A stretch of DNA of 64,000 nucleotides, from the NCBI GenBank assembly GCA_036397035.1, contig DASWJS010000017.1:1-64000 (forward strand), read 5' to 3'. A program made the translations under genes and the position numbers. The notes under the pieces were generated by a model. It was not told the DNA's origin. It saw only the letters and a list, made by a program, of their open reading frames with translations, and made no database searches. Positions within the stretch are counted from its first letter, which is position 1, and each line of letters begins with the position of its first letter. The DNA is from DASWJS01 sp036397035. Its GTDB lineage: Bacteria; Actinomycetota; AC-67. This document shows, one piece after another, positions 27,942 to 35,832 of the stretch.

Positions 27942-29290
27942 CAGGCTATGTCCTTGCAGGCCCGCGCGACGACCTCGCACAGACCGTCGATCTCGTCGCG
28001 CGTGCGCTTCTCGGTCACCGCGACGAGCAAGCCGTTGTCGAACCCCGCTCGCGCCGCATCGACGGCGAGCCCGGCGAGGTAGCCGTCGTCCGCGCACCGT
28101 CGCACGACCGCGGCGGCGTCCACCGGCAACCGGACGACGAACTCCTTGAAGAACGGCGCGTCGAAGACGGGCTCGACGCCGTCGATCTCCAGCAGGCGCT
28201 CGCGCGCGTAGTGCGCCTTGGCCAGGCACAGCTCGCCCAGCTCGCGAAGGCCCTGCGGGCCGAGCCACGCGAGCGCGACGGCGACGGCCAGCGTGTTGAG
28301 GGTTTGGTTCGTGCAGATGTTGGAGGTGGCTTTCGCGCGGCGGATGTGCTGCTCGCGCGCTTGCAGCGTCAGCACGAAGGCTCGCGCCCCGTTGCGGTCC
28401 ACCGTCTCGCCCACCAGCCGGCCCGGCAGTCGCCGCACGTCCTGCATGCGGCACGCGAGCACGCCCGCGTACGGGCCGCCGAAGCTGAGGTGGTTGCCGA
28501 GGGGCTGCCCTTCGGCGACCACGATGTCAGCGCCGAGCGCCCCCGGCGCCTCCAGCACGCCGGCCGCGGTGAGATCGTGGTGGACGATCAGGCGCGCGCC
28601 CGCGGCATGGGCGACCTCGGCGCTCGCGGCGACGTCCTCCAGACAGCCGAAGAAGTTGGGATGCTGCACGATCACCGCGGCCGCGCCGCCGGCGGCGGCT
28701 CGCACGGCACCGAGGTCCACAGTCCCGTCGCTCCCCCACCGCGTGCGCGCGACCTCCACGTGCAGGCCGGCTCCCTGCGTGCGGAGCACGCCCGTGTAGC
28801 GCAGGTCGAGCGCCCCGGCGATCACCACCTTCGATCGTCCCGTCGCGCCGGTCGCCATGTTCACGGCTTCGGCCAGGCCGCTCGCCCCGTCGTACAGGCC
28901 GGCGTTGGACACGTCGAGCCCCGTCAGCTCGCAGATCATGGTCTGGTACTCGAAGAGCGCCTGGAGCACGCCCTGGGACAGCTCGGGCTGGTAGGGCGTG
29001 TAGGACGTCGCGAACTCGCCGCGCGACAGCAGCGCCCACACGACCGAGGGGACGTGATGGTCGTACGCGCCGGCGCCCAGGAAGCAGACGAGGTCGTCGG
29101 CCGAGCGGTTCCGCGCGGCGAGCGCCGTCAGCTCGCGCAGCACCTCAGGCTCGGACAGGCCGGCCGGCACGTCGAGGGCGCTCAGCCGCAGGTGCTCGGG
29201 TATCGGCGCGAAGAGGTCGTCGATCGACGCCAGGCCGGTGGCTGCCAGCATGTGCGCGATGTCGTCGTCGGTGTGTGGCGCGAACTCCAC
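27941..29290 (-). CDS. gcvPA: Glycine dehydrogenase (decarboxylating) subunit 1
   Basis: 449 aa from GTG 29290, with GGGAGG 6 nt upstream. N-terminal half of the P-protein, which decarboxylates glycine and passes aminomethyl to lipoyl-GcvH. Recognisable: FLGAGAYDHHVPSVV, FATSYTPYQPELSQGVLQA, YDGASGLAEAVNMA, and KATSNICTNQTLNTLAV near residue 320. The split PA/PB arrangement differs from the single-chain GcvB of mycobacteria. Only 55 bp separate it from the upstream gene, so it is probably read from further upstream. Confidence 0.95.
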   Translation of the reverse strand: MEFAPHTDDDIAHMLAATGLASIDDLFAPIPEHLRLSALDVPAGLSEPEVLRELTALAARNRSADDLVCFLGAGAYDHHVPSVVWALLSRGEFATSYTPYQPELSQGVLQALFEYQTMICELTGLDVSNAGLYDGASGLAEAVNMATGATGRSKVVIAGALDLRYTGVLRTQGAGLHVEVARTRWGSDGTVDLGAVRAAAGGAAAVIVQHPNFFGCLEDVAASAEVAHAAGARLIVHHDLTAAGVLEAPGALGADIVVAEGQPLGNHLSFGGPYAGVLACRMQDVRRLPGRLVGETVDRNGARAFVLTLQAREQHIRRAKATSNICTNQTLNTLAVAVALAWLGPQGLRELGELCLAKAHYARERLLEIDGVEPVFDAPFFKEFVVRLPVDAAAVVRRCADDGYLAGLAVDAARAGFDNGLLVAVTEKRTRDEIDGLCEVVARACKDIA

Positions 29291-29345
29291 CTAGGTCCTC
29301 CCTCGGGCGGCTGGGGAAGCGCGGGTGGGTCCCGCAGCGCGCATC

Positions 29346-29816
29346 CTACTTCTTCGCGCCGTCTTCGTCCTCGGGCCGCGCCAAGCCGTACTTCTCCAGG
29401 AGCTTCACGTAGTCGCGCTGATAGAAGATCTTGATCTTCACGTCCGGGTACAGCTCGCGCAGCCGGCGCACCTTGCGGTTCTTCTTCGTGACGAGCTTCT
29501 GGCTCATCGTCGTCACTTCGATGTAGAGGTCGAACTGCGGAAGATAGAAGTCGGGGCTGAACCGTTTGACGACGGTGCCGTCACCGTCCCACTCGATGTC
29601 GAAGGTCGTCGGCTCGTACGCCCAGTCGACCTGATAGAAGTCGAGCAGGCGCGCGTACTGGCGCTCGGAGGAATGGGCGAACTCGATGCGGTCGCTCTTG
29701 AGCCCCCCGCGCTCGCGACGGTTGGCAGGCGCCGCCTTCCTAGACGCTGCGTGCTTCGTGCGAACGTTCGGCCGGGACGCCTTGGCCTTCGGTGTCGGGC
29801 TTCCTGAACTCGGCAA
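29346..29816 (-). CDS. Hypothetical protein, PD-(D/E)XK-like motif
   Basis: 156 aa from TTG 29816 (weak AAGGGA upstream); the first 40 residues are basic and low in complexity and lie over the end of the MerR gene, so the true start may be further in. The core SSERQYARLLDFYQVDWAYE, then FSPDFYLPQFDLYIEVTT, has the PDF-x(n)-ExT spacing seen in restriction-endonuclease-like folds. A Lys-rich stretch (QKLVTKKNRKVRRL) follows. I propose a small nuclease-fold or nucleic-acid-binding protein; no named family recognised. Confidence 0.55.
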   Translation of the reverse strand: MPSSGSPTPKAKASRPNVRTKHAASRKAAPANRRERGGLKSDRIEFAHSSERQYARLLDFYQVDWAYEPTTFDIEWDGDGTVVKRFSPDFYLPQFDLYIEVTTMSQKLVTKKNRKVRRLRELYPDVKIKIFYQRDYVKLLEKYGLARPEDEDGAKK

Positions 29817-30231
29817 TGGTCCCTTGGATCTCCTTGTACACCTCGCCCACGGCGATTGCGAACACCGCTTGCCCGCCCCGCAAGAGGTCGATCAGCTCCC
29901 CCGGGGAAGCGGACGCGTACACGGTCTTGCCGTCGGAGAGCATGACCGCGTCCTCCAGCGGTTGCCGCAACTCGTCGCGAAGGTATTCGATCGCCCTGCG
30001 GATCTTCTGCAGGCTGATGCCGGCGTCGAGCAGGCGCTTGATGATCTTGAGGTGGACGACGTCGGTGAAGCTGTAGAGCCGCTGGCTGCCGGACCCGGAC
30101 GCGGGACGGACGCTCGGGGAGACGAGGCCGGTGCGAGCCCAGTAGTCGAGCTGCCGGTAGGTGATCCCCGCCGACCGCTGCGCGACCTCCCCGCGGAATC
30201 CGTGCTCGACCGTTGCGTCCTCGTCCGCCAT
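29740..30231 (-). CDS. MerR family transcriptional regulator
   Basis: 163 aa from ATG 30231, selected because GGAGG is 7 nt upstream; an in-frame ATG at 30252 has no such site. The winged HTH (SAGITYRQLDYWARTGLVSP) and wing (SGSQRLYSFTDVVHLKIIKRL) are clear. The C-terminal half lacks the Cys residues of metal sensors. By position relative to the BFN gene it corresponds to Rv1830 of M. tuberculosis. It probably regulates the adjacent glycine cleavage genes (inference). Confidence 0.85.
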   Translation of the reverse strand: MADEDATVEHGFRGEVAQRSAGITYRQLDYWARTGLVSPSVRPASGSGSQRLYSFTDVVHLKIIKRLLDAGISLQKIRRAIEYLRDELRQPLEDAVMLSDGKTVYASASPGELIDLLRGGQAVFAIAVGEVYKEIQGTIAEFRKPDTEGQGVPAERSHEARSV

Positions 30232-30353
30232 CCCGTTGCCTCCAGCCGACATGCGAGTAATTACGCGGATGTCACGCTAGACCCCCGGCGGCTCCGATGT
30301 CAACGGCCGGCGGGAGAATGCCTCCGGACTGGGCCTCCGACCTGGGACGACGG

Positions 30354-30839
30354 TCAGTGCTCGATGCCGAAATCTTCGGGCTTGACCTGCTCGATGAACT
30401 CGCGGAACCGCTCGATCTCGTCCTCGTCCTGGTCCTCGTCGCGGATCAGGATCCCGGCCTCGTTCAGGACGTCGCTCTCGGCGAACAGCGGGATCTGCGC
30501 GCGAACCGCCAGGGCGATCGCGTCGCTCGGCCGGCTGGACACCGAATAGGTCGAGCCGTCGCGGCTCATCTCCAGCGTCGCGAAGAACGTGGCGTCGCGC
30601 AGCTCGGAGATGACGACTCGATCGACGCCCACGCCGACGGTTTCCAGCACGGTCTTGAGCAGGTCGTGCGTCATTGGGCGGGGCGTGACGATGCCTTGGA
30701 GCGCGAACGCGATGGCCGTCGCCTCGACGGGGCCGATGAAGATCGGAAGGAACCGCTCCCCTTCCGCTTCGCGCAGGAGCACGATCGGCTGGTTGGTCGG
30801 CAGTTCGACCCGCACTCCGACGAGCTGCATCTCGATCAC
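30354..30839 (-). CDS. Bifunctional nuclease (BFN/DUF151) domain protein
   Basis: 161 aa from GTG 30839, chosen because AGGAGG lies 6 nt upstream. The DUF151 core is visible: VLLREAEGERFLPIFIGPVE, AIAFALQGIVTPRPMTHDLL and SSRPSDAIALAVRAQIPLF. Acidic C-terminus (IRDEDQDEDEIERF). Plant homologues have DNase/RNase activity; the bacterial role is unsettled. It sits between the two MerR genes as in mycobacteria (Rv1829), but here hpt is inserted next to it. Confidence 0.88.
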   Translation of the reverse strand: MIEMQLVGVRVELPTNQPIVLLREAEGERFLPIFIGPVEATAIAFALQGIVTPRPMTHDLLKTVLETVGVGVDRVVISELRDATFFATLEMSRDGSTYSVSSRPSDAIALAVRAQIPLFAESDVLNEAGILIRDEDQDEDEIERFREFIEQVKPEDFGIEH

Positions 30840-30915
30840 GTCGCGCCTCCTGACGGGGAGCCTAACACCGGCCCGGTTGCCATCACAACGATACCCAGGC
30901 GGTGCGAGAGGCGCC

Positions 30916-31497
30916 TCAACCAGCGGCTGATTCGAGTGCGCGCGCGACCACGCCGGGGTCGGCAAGCGCGTCCATGTCGCGCACGCCCAGCACCTCGGGG
31001 AGGTTGCGATAGCGGCCTTCGTGGTCGAGCCCGTAGCCGATCACGAACTCGTCCGGAATGTCGAAGCCTTTGTACGCCAGCGGCACCTCGACGATGCGCC
31101 GCGCCGAGCGGTCGAGCAGCCCGCACACCGCCAGCGACGCCGGGCCGCGCGCGCGCAACGTGTTGAGCAGGTAGGTCAGCGTCAGGCCCGTGTCGATGAT
31201 GTCCTCGACCAGGATCACGTCGGCGCCGGTGATGGACTCGTCGAGGTCCTTCAGGATCCGCACGACGCCGGAGTTGGACCCGTCGCCGTAGGAGGTGATG
31301 GACATGAAGTCGACGCGCACCGACAGGTCGATCGCGCGAACGAGGTCGGCCATGAAGACCAGCGACCCCTTCAGGATGCCGATCAGGAACGGCTCGCGTC
31401 CTGCGTAGTCGTCGGTGATGCGCGCGCCCAGCTCGGCGACGCGCGCGCGGATCTGTTCGGCGGTGAGGAGCAAGCCGACGGGTTCGGGCTCCGCCAC
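30916..31497 (-). CDS. hpt: Hypoxanthine phosphoribosyltransferase
   Basis: 193 aa, GTG 31497 directly after the TGA of the upstream MerR gene (TGAGTG). Purine salvage: hypoxanthine or guanine plus PRPP to IMP or GMP. PRPP loop VILVEDIIDTGLTLTYLL; flexible loop SITSYGDGSNSGVVRI; base-binding end VIGYGLDHEGRYRNLPEV. It interrupts the MerR-BFN-MerR order known from mycobacteria. Confidence 0.95.
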   Translation of the reverse strand: MAEPEPVGLLLTAEQIRARVAELGARITDDYAGREPFLIGILKGSLVFMADLVRAIDLSVRVDFMSITSYGDGSNSGVVRILKDLDESITGADVILVEDIIDTGLTLTYLLNTLRARGPASLAVCGLLDRSARRIVEVPLAYKGFDIPDEFVIGYGLDHEGRYRNLPEVLGVRDMDALADPGVVARALESAAG

Positions 31498-32250
31498 TCA
31501 GCGGTCCTCGTCGATGAGGGTGCTCAACAGTCGCCGGACGAGCGCGTGGCGAAACTGCTTGGAGGTGGCGGCGAGCGCGCCGAGCTTCTCGCGGGCCTCG
31601 CTGCGCACGTCGGTGTTGCGGTTGCGCATGGCCGGCGAGACGAGCTGCTGGATCAGTCCGGCGTCCTGCTCGGCCGAGCGGCGAATCGAGCTCATGTGAC
31701 GCGGGTCGATGCCCAGGTCGATCAAGTCGCGCGCGAGCTTGCCGACGTGCAGGTCCCACCGGTCGAAGTACGACAGGCCGTTCGAGCCGTGCTCGCACAG
31801 GATCCCGAACTGCTTCAGCTCCTTGACCTGGGCAACTTCCAGGCCCGAAGCGGACGCGAGGTCGGCTTCGGTCAACTGCACCTCCGGACCCGGGTCGTCG
31901 AGGTCCGGCGGCGCCGCCGCGGGCGGCGCCGGTGCGGGCGAGGCGGCGGGCGGGGTCTCACCCGGCGGCGAGGCGGCGGGCACGGGCCGGGGCGCGTCGG
32001 TGATCCCGGCGTCGAGCCGTTGTTTGATCTCCCGCAGCGGAAGGAAGGAGTCGCGCTGCCACGCCAGCACGAGCCGCAAGCGGTCGACGTCGTGCTGGGT
32101 GAACTTGCGATAGCCCGACGGCGTGCGCTCGGGGCTGATCAGTCCGGCGCTCTCCAGGAACCGAATCTTGGAGACGGTGACGTCGGAGAACTCGGGACGC
32201 AACTCCTCGAGCACCTGTCCGATGGTGCGGTGGGTCTTGACTGCTTTCAT
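31498..32250 (-). CDS. MerR family regulator, Rv1828-like
   Basis: 250 aa. N-terminal MerR HTH (SDVTVSKIRFLESAGLI, then RTPSGYRKFTQHDVDRLRLV). A Pro/Ala-rich linker (about 90-120) leads to a second helical domain (LTEADLASASGLEVAQVKEL) and a long C-terminal helix. The two-domain design and position beside the FHA gene match Rv1828. It overlaps the FHA gene by 4 nt. Confidence 0.88.
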   Translation of the reverse strand: MKAVKTHRTIGQVLEELRPEFSDVTVSKIRFLESAGLISPERTPSGYRKFTQHDVDRLRLVLAWQRDSFLPLREIKQRLDAGITDAPRPVPAASPPGETPPAASPAPAPPAAAPPDLDDPGPEVQLTEADLASASGLEVAQVKELKQFGILCEHGSNGLSYFDRWDLHVGKLARDLIDLGIDPRHMSSIRRSAEQDAGLIQQLVSPAMRNRNTDVRSEAREKLGALAATSKQFRHALVRRLLSTLIDEDR

Positions 32251-32699
32251 CGTTCCTTCGGCGCGGTGTAGAAGACGAGCTTGAACTTGCCGATCTGCAC
32301 TTCGTCGCCGCTGGCAAGCTCGGCGCTGTCAACGCGCTCGCGGTTGACGTAGGTGCCGTTGAGGCTGCCGTCGTCCTTGATGACGAACGTCGTGCCCTCG
32401 CGCTGGATCTGCGCGTGACGCCTGGACACGGTGATGTCGTTGAGGAAGACATCGCTGTCCGGGGCGCGTCCGACCCGCGTGGCGTCCGTGTCGAGCAGCA
32501 CCGTGCTCCCCGCGGTCGGTCCCCCCTTGATCACGAAGAGGGCCTGGTTCGTCTTCAGCTCGTCCAGCGACGGGACGTCTTCCTCGACGTCGAGCTGGAT
32601 CGCCATCGTCTGCTCTTCCGGCGGAGCCAGGGTGTGGCCGCACGACGAGCAGAAGTTCGACCCCTCCGGGTTTCGATGCCCACAGGCGGTGCAATACAT
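32247..32699 (-). CDS. garA: Zinc-ribbon plus FHA-domain protein, GarA-like
   Basis: 150 aa from ATG 32699. An N-terminal zinc ribbon (CTACG and CSSCG, residues 3-25) precedes an FHA domain with RVGRAPDSDVFLND, SRRHAQIQREG and DGSLNGTYVNRERV. GarA/OdhI proteins bind and inhibit 2-oxoglutarate-metabolising enzymes, switched by phosphorylation of an N-terminal ETTS motif. Here the pre-FHA segment is PPEEQTMAIQLDVEED without that motif, so control must differ (inference). Position between gcvH and the MerR gene matches Rv1827. Confidence 0.8.
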   Translation of the reverse strand: MYCTACGHRNPEGSNFCSSCGHTLAPPEEQTMAIQLDVEEDVPSLDELKTNQALFVIKGGPTAGSTVLLDTDATRVGRAPDSDVFLNDITVSRRHAQIQREGTTFVIKDDGSLNGTYVNRERVDSAELASGDEVQIGKFKLVFYTAPKER

Positions 32700-32800
32700 G
32701 CCAGACTCCCCGTCGCTTGGCCGGCCGACTCGGAAACGTGACCTTATACCACAGGATGAGAGTCCGGGGAACCCGCTGGTCGGAGAGGTTCTCGTCGAGG

Positions 32801-32832
32801 GTTTAGTGCGAAGGCGGTTTAGTGCGAAGGCT
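32801..32832. repeat. Tandem duplication spanning the gcvH stop
   Basis: GTTTAGTGCGAAGGCG (32801-32816) is repeated as GTTTAGTGCGAAGGCT (32817-32832), 15 of 16 bases identical. The copy nearer the gene holds the last codons and stop of gcvH (minus strand, TAA); the other copy lies just downstream. Confidence 0.92.
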
Positions 32833-33208
32833 CGGCCTCGACCAGCGCCGTGTAGTCCTGGGCGCTCAGCAGGTCGTCGAACTGCTCGGGGTCGGACGGC
32901 TCGATCAGGACCATCCAGCCCTGGTCGTAGGGGTCCTGGTTCACCAGCTCCGGCGCGTCGTCGAGTGCTCCGTTGCGCTCCACCACGGTGCCCGACACCG
33001 GCGAGTAGAGGTCGGACACCGACTTCGTCGACTCGACCTCCCCCAGGGTCTGGCCCATCGTCACATGCGTGCCGGGTCCCGGGAGATCGACGTAAACCAC
33101 GTCGCCGAGCGCGTCCTGCGCATAGTGCGTGATGCCGACGCGGACCTTGCCGTCGACGAGCTGCGCCCACTCGTGCTCCTTGGTGTACTTCAGATCGTCC
33201 GGGTACAT
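32819..33208 (-). CDS. gcvH: Glycine cleavage system H protein
   Basis: 129 aa, ATG 33208 with a strong GGAGGTGA site. Lipoyl carrier that shuttles aminomethyl groups between P, T and L proteins. The lipoylated Lys is in GEVESTKSVSDLYSPVSG (about K64). The start KYTKEHEWAQ and the ending DQGWMVLIEPSDPEQF are typical. It heads the gcvH-FHA-MerR-hpt-BFN-MerR-gcvPA-gcvPB run. Confidence 0.97.
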   Translation of the reverse strand: MYPDDLKYTKEHEWAQLVDGKVRVGITHYAQDALGDVVYVDLPGPGTHVTMGQTLGEVESTKSVSDLYSPVSGTVVERNGALDDAPELVNQDPYDQGWMVLIEPSDPEQFDDLLSAQDYTALVEAEPSH

Positions 33209-33224
33209 TCCGTCACCTCCGAAG

Positions 33225-33259
33225 GCGCCGCCGGGAGCGGCGCGAGGACGTATGCATAC
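33225..33259 (-). promoter_or_regulatory. Hairpin and palindrome upstream of gcvH
   Basis: A perfect 7-bp stem GCGCCGC/GCGGCGC with a 5-nt loop lies at 33225-33243, just before the gcvH ribosome-binding site. A 10-bp palindrome GTATGCATAC follows at 33250-33259, flanked by ACGTCC-type repeats. There is no U-tract, so I do not call it a terminator. It could be an operator for gcvH. Confidence 0.35.
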
Positions 33260-33291
33260 TTGATGGACGTCCCTTCGGGCGAACCCTCATC

Positions 33292-35784
33292 TCAGTCCAG
33301 GGCGCTCCTGACGAGCAGCTCGTAGCGATCCGCGAGCGCGATCGACGCGGGGCGCGTCGCGCCCTCGCTCCACAGGTGCGTGACGGACGCCTCCGGGTCC
33401 GGGATTACCAGCGCCCACCCCTCGTCGTGGAAGAGCTTCAACCCCTCGGTCTGGTCGGTCGAGGAGGCGACGTTGCGCGTCGTCACCGCTCGCATGACCG
33501 CGCCCTTGTATTCCGACAGCGTCGGAATGCGGCGGTGCACGATGTGCGGCCGCGGCAGCCGCGCGAGCCGGGCCGCGAGCCCGGTCCCCGCCTTGGCCAC
33601 CATCTCGTGGAGCCGGCAGAAGACGGTCAGCGCGTCGAACGCCGGCGGACCGTCGGTAAAGGTGTACGTGCCGTCCTCGGTGCCGGCGAAGACGGCCTCG
33701 TGCGCGAGCGCGATCGACATGATGGCCGCGAGCGCGCGGTTGGCGCGCACGACCCGTCCGCCTCGCGTCTCCACGATGTGCTCGCAAGCGGAGGGCGCGG
33801 AGACCGGCAGCACGACCGTGCGTCCGGGCCAGACTTCCGCGACGAGGTCGAGCAGCAGCAACAGCGCCTGGTCCCTGGGGACGGGCACGCCTCCGTCGGC
33901 GATGATGTCGAGCGTCTCGGAGGTCGTCTCGATCAGCGCGCCGAAGTCGGCGCGCGAGGAGCGAACCAGCTCCGACAGGTGCGCGCGCAGGGTCTGGCGC
34001 TGCTCGGAGGTCATCGTGGGCCGGTTCTCGTCCACGTAGCCGTTCACCGTCATCGTCTCCGAGCCGAGCTTGCCGATGATGCCGGGCAAGGTGAGCGCGA
34101 CCGGACCGAAGGCGCAGTCCACGATGCTCTTGATGTCGGCGGCGCGAATCGCCTCCAGGTCGAGCGCCTCCAAGACGCCCGACTGGTAGAACTCCAGCAC
34201 GCGCGGCGGGTAGCGCAGCTCGCCGATCTCGTCGGGGAACGCGCGCCGGAACTCCTCGCGGCTGAAGACGCGCTCGATGGCGCGCTGGGTCGCGACGTCG
34301 ATGTCATGCCCGTCCGGGTCGATGAAGCGAAGCTCGATCGACTGCGGGTCGCCGGGCACCGCCCCGACCGAGATGCCGCCGCGCGAGCGCGTCGAGCGGA
34401 TTTGGAACCGCGTGACCGGCACCGGCGCCACCTCGAGGTCCTGGACGTCGATGCCCGCCCCGTTCAAGCCCGCGACGAGCGCGCGCTTGATCGTGCGCGA
34501 TGCTCGAGCCGCGTCGCGGCTCACGACCACGGTTGCCCGGCCCTTCAGGGTCGAGGCGTAGGCCATCGCCAGGCGCACGGCGAAGTCCGCCGTGATGTCG
34601 ACGTTGATGAGCCCGGACACGCCGCGCGCGCCGAAGAGCGTCCGCGTCCCCGCCGACTCCCAGATGATGCTGTGCGTGACGACCGCGCCCGGCTCGACGC
34701 GCTTCTGCGGATAAACCTTCACGTTGGGCTGGATCACCGCCTCGGCGCCGATGAAGCCGTTGTCGCCGATCACCGCGCCCTCTTCGATCTGAGCGTTCCC
34801 CCGCACGTCGGCGTTGCGCCCGATGACCGCGCCCCGGATCGAGGCGCCGGGCCCGACGTAGGCGTTGTCGTGCAGCGTGGCCCGGTGCAGGAAGGCGCCG
34901 GCCTTGACGGCCGAGTCGTTGCCGATGACGGTGTGCTCGCGAATGCTCGCGCCGGCCTCGATCTTGCAGTGCGCGCCGATGAGCGCGGGCCCTTCGATGC
35001 TGGCGGCGGGATCGATGACGGTGCCCTCCCCCACCCAGACGCGATCGGCGACCTCGAAGCCGGGAATCTCCATGCGGACCTTGCCGTCGAGCGCGTCCTG
35101 CTGCGCCTTGCGGTAGGCGTCGATGTTGCCGACATCGGTCCAGTAGCCGTCGGCCACGAACCCGAACAGCGGCGCGCCCTGCTCCAGCAACGCCGGGAAG
35201 ACCTGCTGGGAGAAGTCGTACGGCTCGCCGGCCGGGATCGACTCGAGGATCGAGGGCTCGAGGACGTAAATGCCCGTGTTCACGGTGTCGGTGAAGACTT
35301 CGCCCCACCCCGGCTTCTCCAGGAAGCGCTCGATCCGGCCGTCGTTGTCGGTGACGACGATGCCGTACTCGAGCGGGTTGGGCTGGCGCGAGAGGACGAT
35401 CGTGGCCTCGGCGCCCTTCTCGTGATGGAAGGCGAGCGCCTTGCCAAGGTCGATGTCGGTCAGCGCGTCGCCGGAGATGACCAGGAACGTCTCGTCGAGC
35501 CGGTTCTCCGCGTTCTTCACGCTGCCGGCGGTGCCGAGCGGCGACTCCTCGGTCGCGTAGGTCAGGCGAAGGTCGAGATCCTCGCCGCTGCCGAAGTAGT
35601 TGCGGACGTGGCTCGCCAGGAACTGCACCGTCACGACCACGTCGGTGAAACCGTGGCGCTTCAACAGCAGCAGGATGTGCTCCATGAGCGGACGATTCGC
35701 CAGGGAGATCATGGGTTTGGGCTGGTTGCTCGTGAGCGGACGCAGGCGCGTGCCCGCTCCGCCGGCCATGATGACTGCCTTCAT
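33292..35784 (-). CDS. Mannose-1-phosphate guanylyltransferase fused to a degenerate phosphomannomutase domain
   Basis: 830 aa. Residues 1-240 are a nucleotidyltransferase (MAGGAGTRLRPLTSNQPKP, ISGDALTDIDL, NTGIYVLEP), followed by left-handed beta-helix hexapeptides (about 250-365). The remaining 450 residues align with alpha-D-phosphohexomutases, but the catalytic TASHNP region reads SVGAVPGDPQS and the metal loop DGDxDR reads ADGGVPVPRDQ, so mutase activity is unlikely. It probably makes GDP-mannose from GTP and mannose-1-phosphate, feeding ppm1 and the surface polysaccharide genes. Substrate is inferred from the family. Confidence 0.82.
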   Translation of the reverse strand: MKAVIMAGGAGTRLRPLTSNQPKPMISLANRPLMEHILLLLKRHGFTDVVVTVQFLASHVRNYFGSGEDLDLRLTYATEESPLGTAGSVKNAENRLDETFLVISGDALTDIDLGKALAFHHEKGAEATIVLSRQPNPLEYGIVVTDNDGRIERFLEKPGWGEVFTDTVNTGIYVLEPSILESIPAGEPYDFSQQVFPALLEQGAPLFGFVADGYWTDVGNIDAYRKAQQDALDGKVRMEIPGFEVADRVWVGEGTVIDPAASIEGPALIGAHCKIEAGASIREHTVIGNDSAVKAGAFLHRATLHDNAYVGPGASIRGAVIGRNADVRGNAQIEEGAVIGDNGFIGAEAVIQPNVKVYPQKRVEPGAVVTHSIIWESAGTRTLFGARGVSGLINVDITADFAVRLAMAYASTLKGRATVVVSRDAARASRTIKRALVAGLNGAGIDVQDLEVAPVPVTRFQIRSTRSRGGISVGAVPGDPQSIELRFIDPDGHDIDVATQRAIERVFSREEFRRAFPDEIGELRYPPRVLEFYQSGVLEALDLEAIRAADIKSIVDCAFGPVALTLPGIIGKLGSETMTVNGYVDENRPTMTSEQRQTLRAHLSELVRSSRADFGALIETTSETLDIIADGGVPVPRDQALLLLLDLVAEVWPGRTVVLPVSAPSACEHIVETRGGRVVRANRALAAIMSIALAHEAVFAGTEDGTYTFTDGPPAFDALTVFCRLHEMVAKAGTGLAARLARLPRPHIVHRRIPTLSEYKGAVMRAVTTRNVASSTDQTEGLKLFHDEGWALVIPDPEASVTHLWSEGATRPASIALADRYELLVRSALD

Positions 35785-35832
35785 CGAAGGCGCTCCCGGC
35801 TCACGGGGCGCCAGTGTAGTCGGCCGCGACCG

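Noticed and set aside
29291..29345. Glycine riboswitch before gcvPA
   Set aside because: Only 55 bp separate the genes, too short for the tandem aptamer, and no conserved core was seen.
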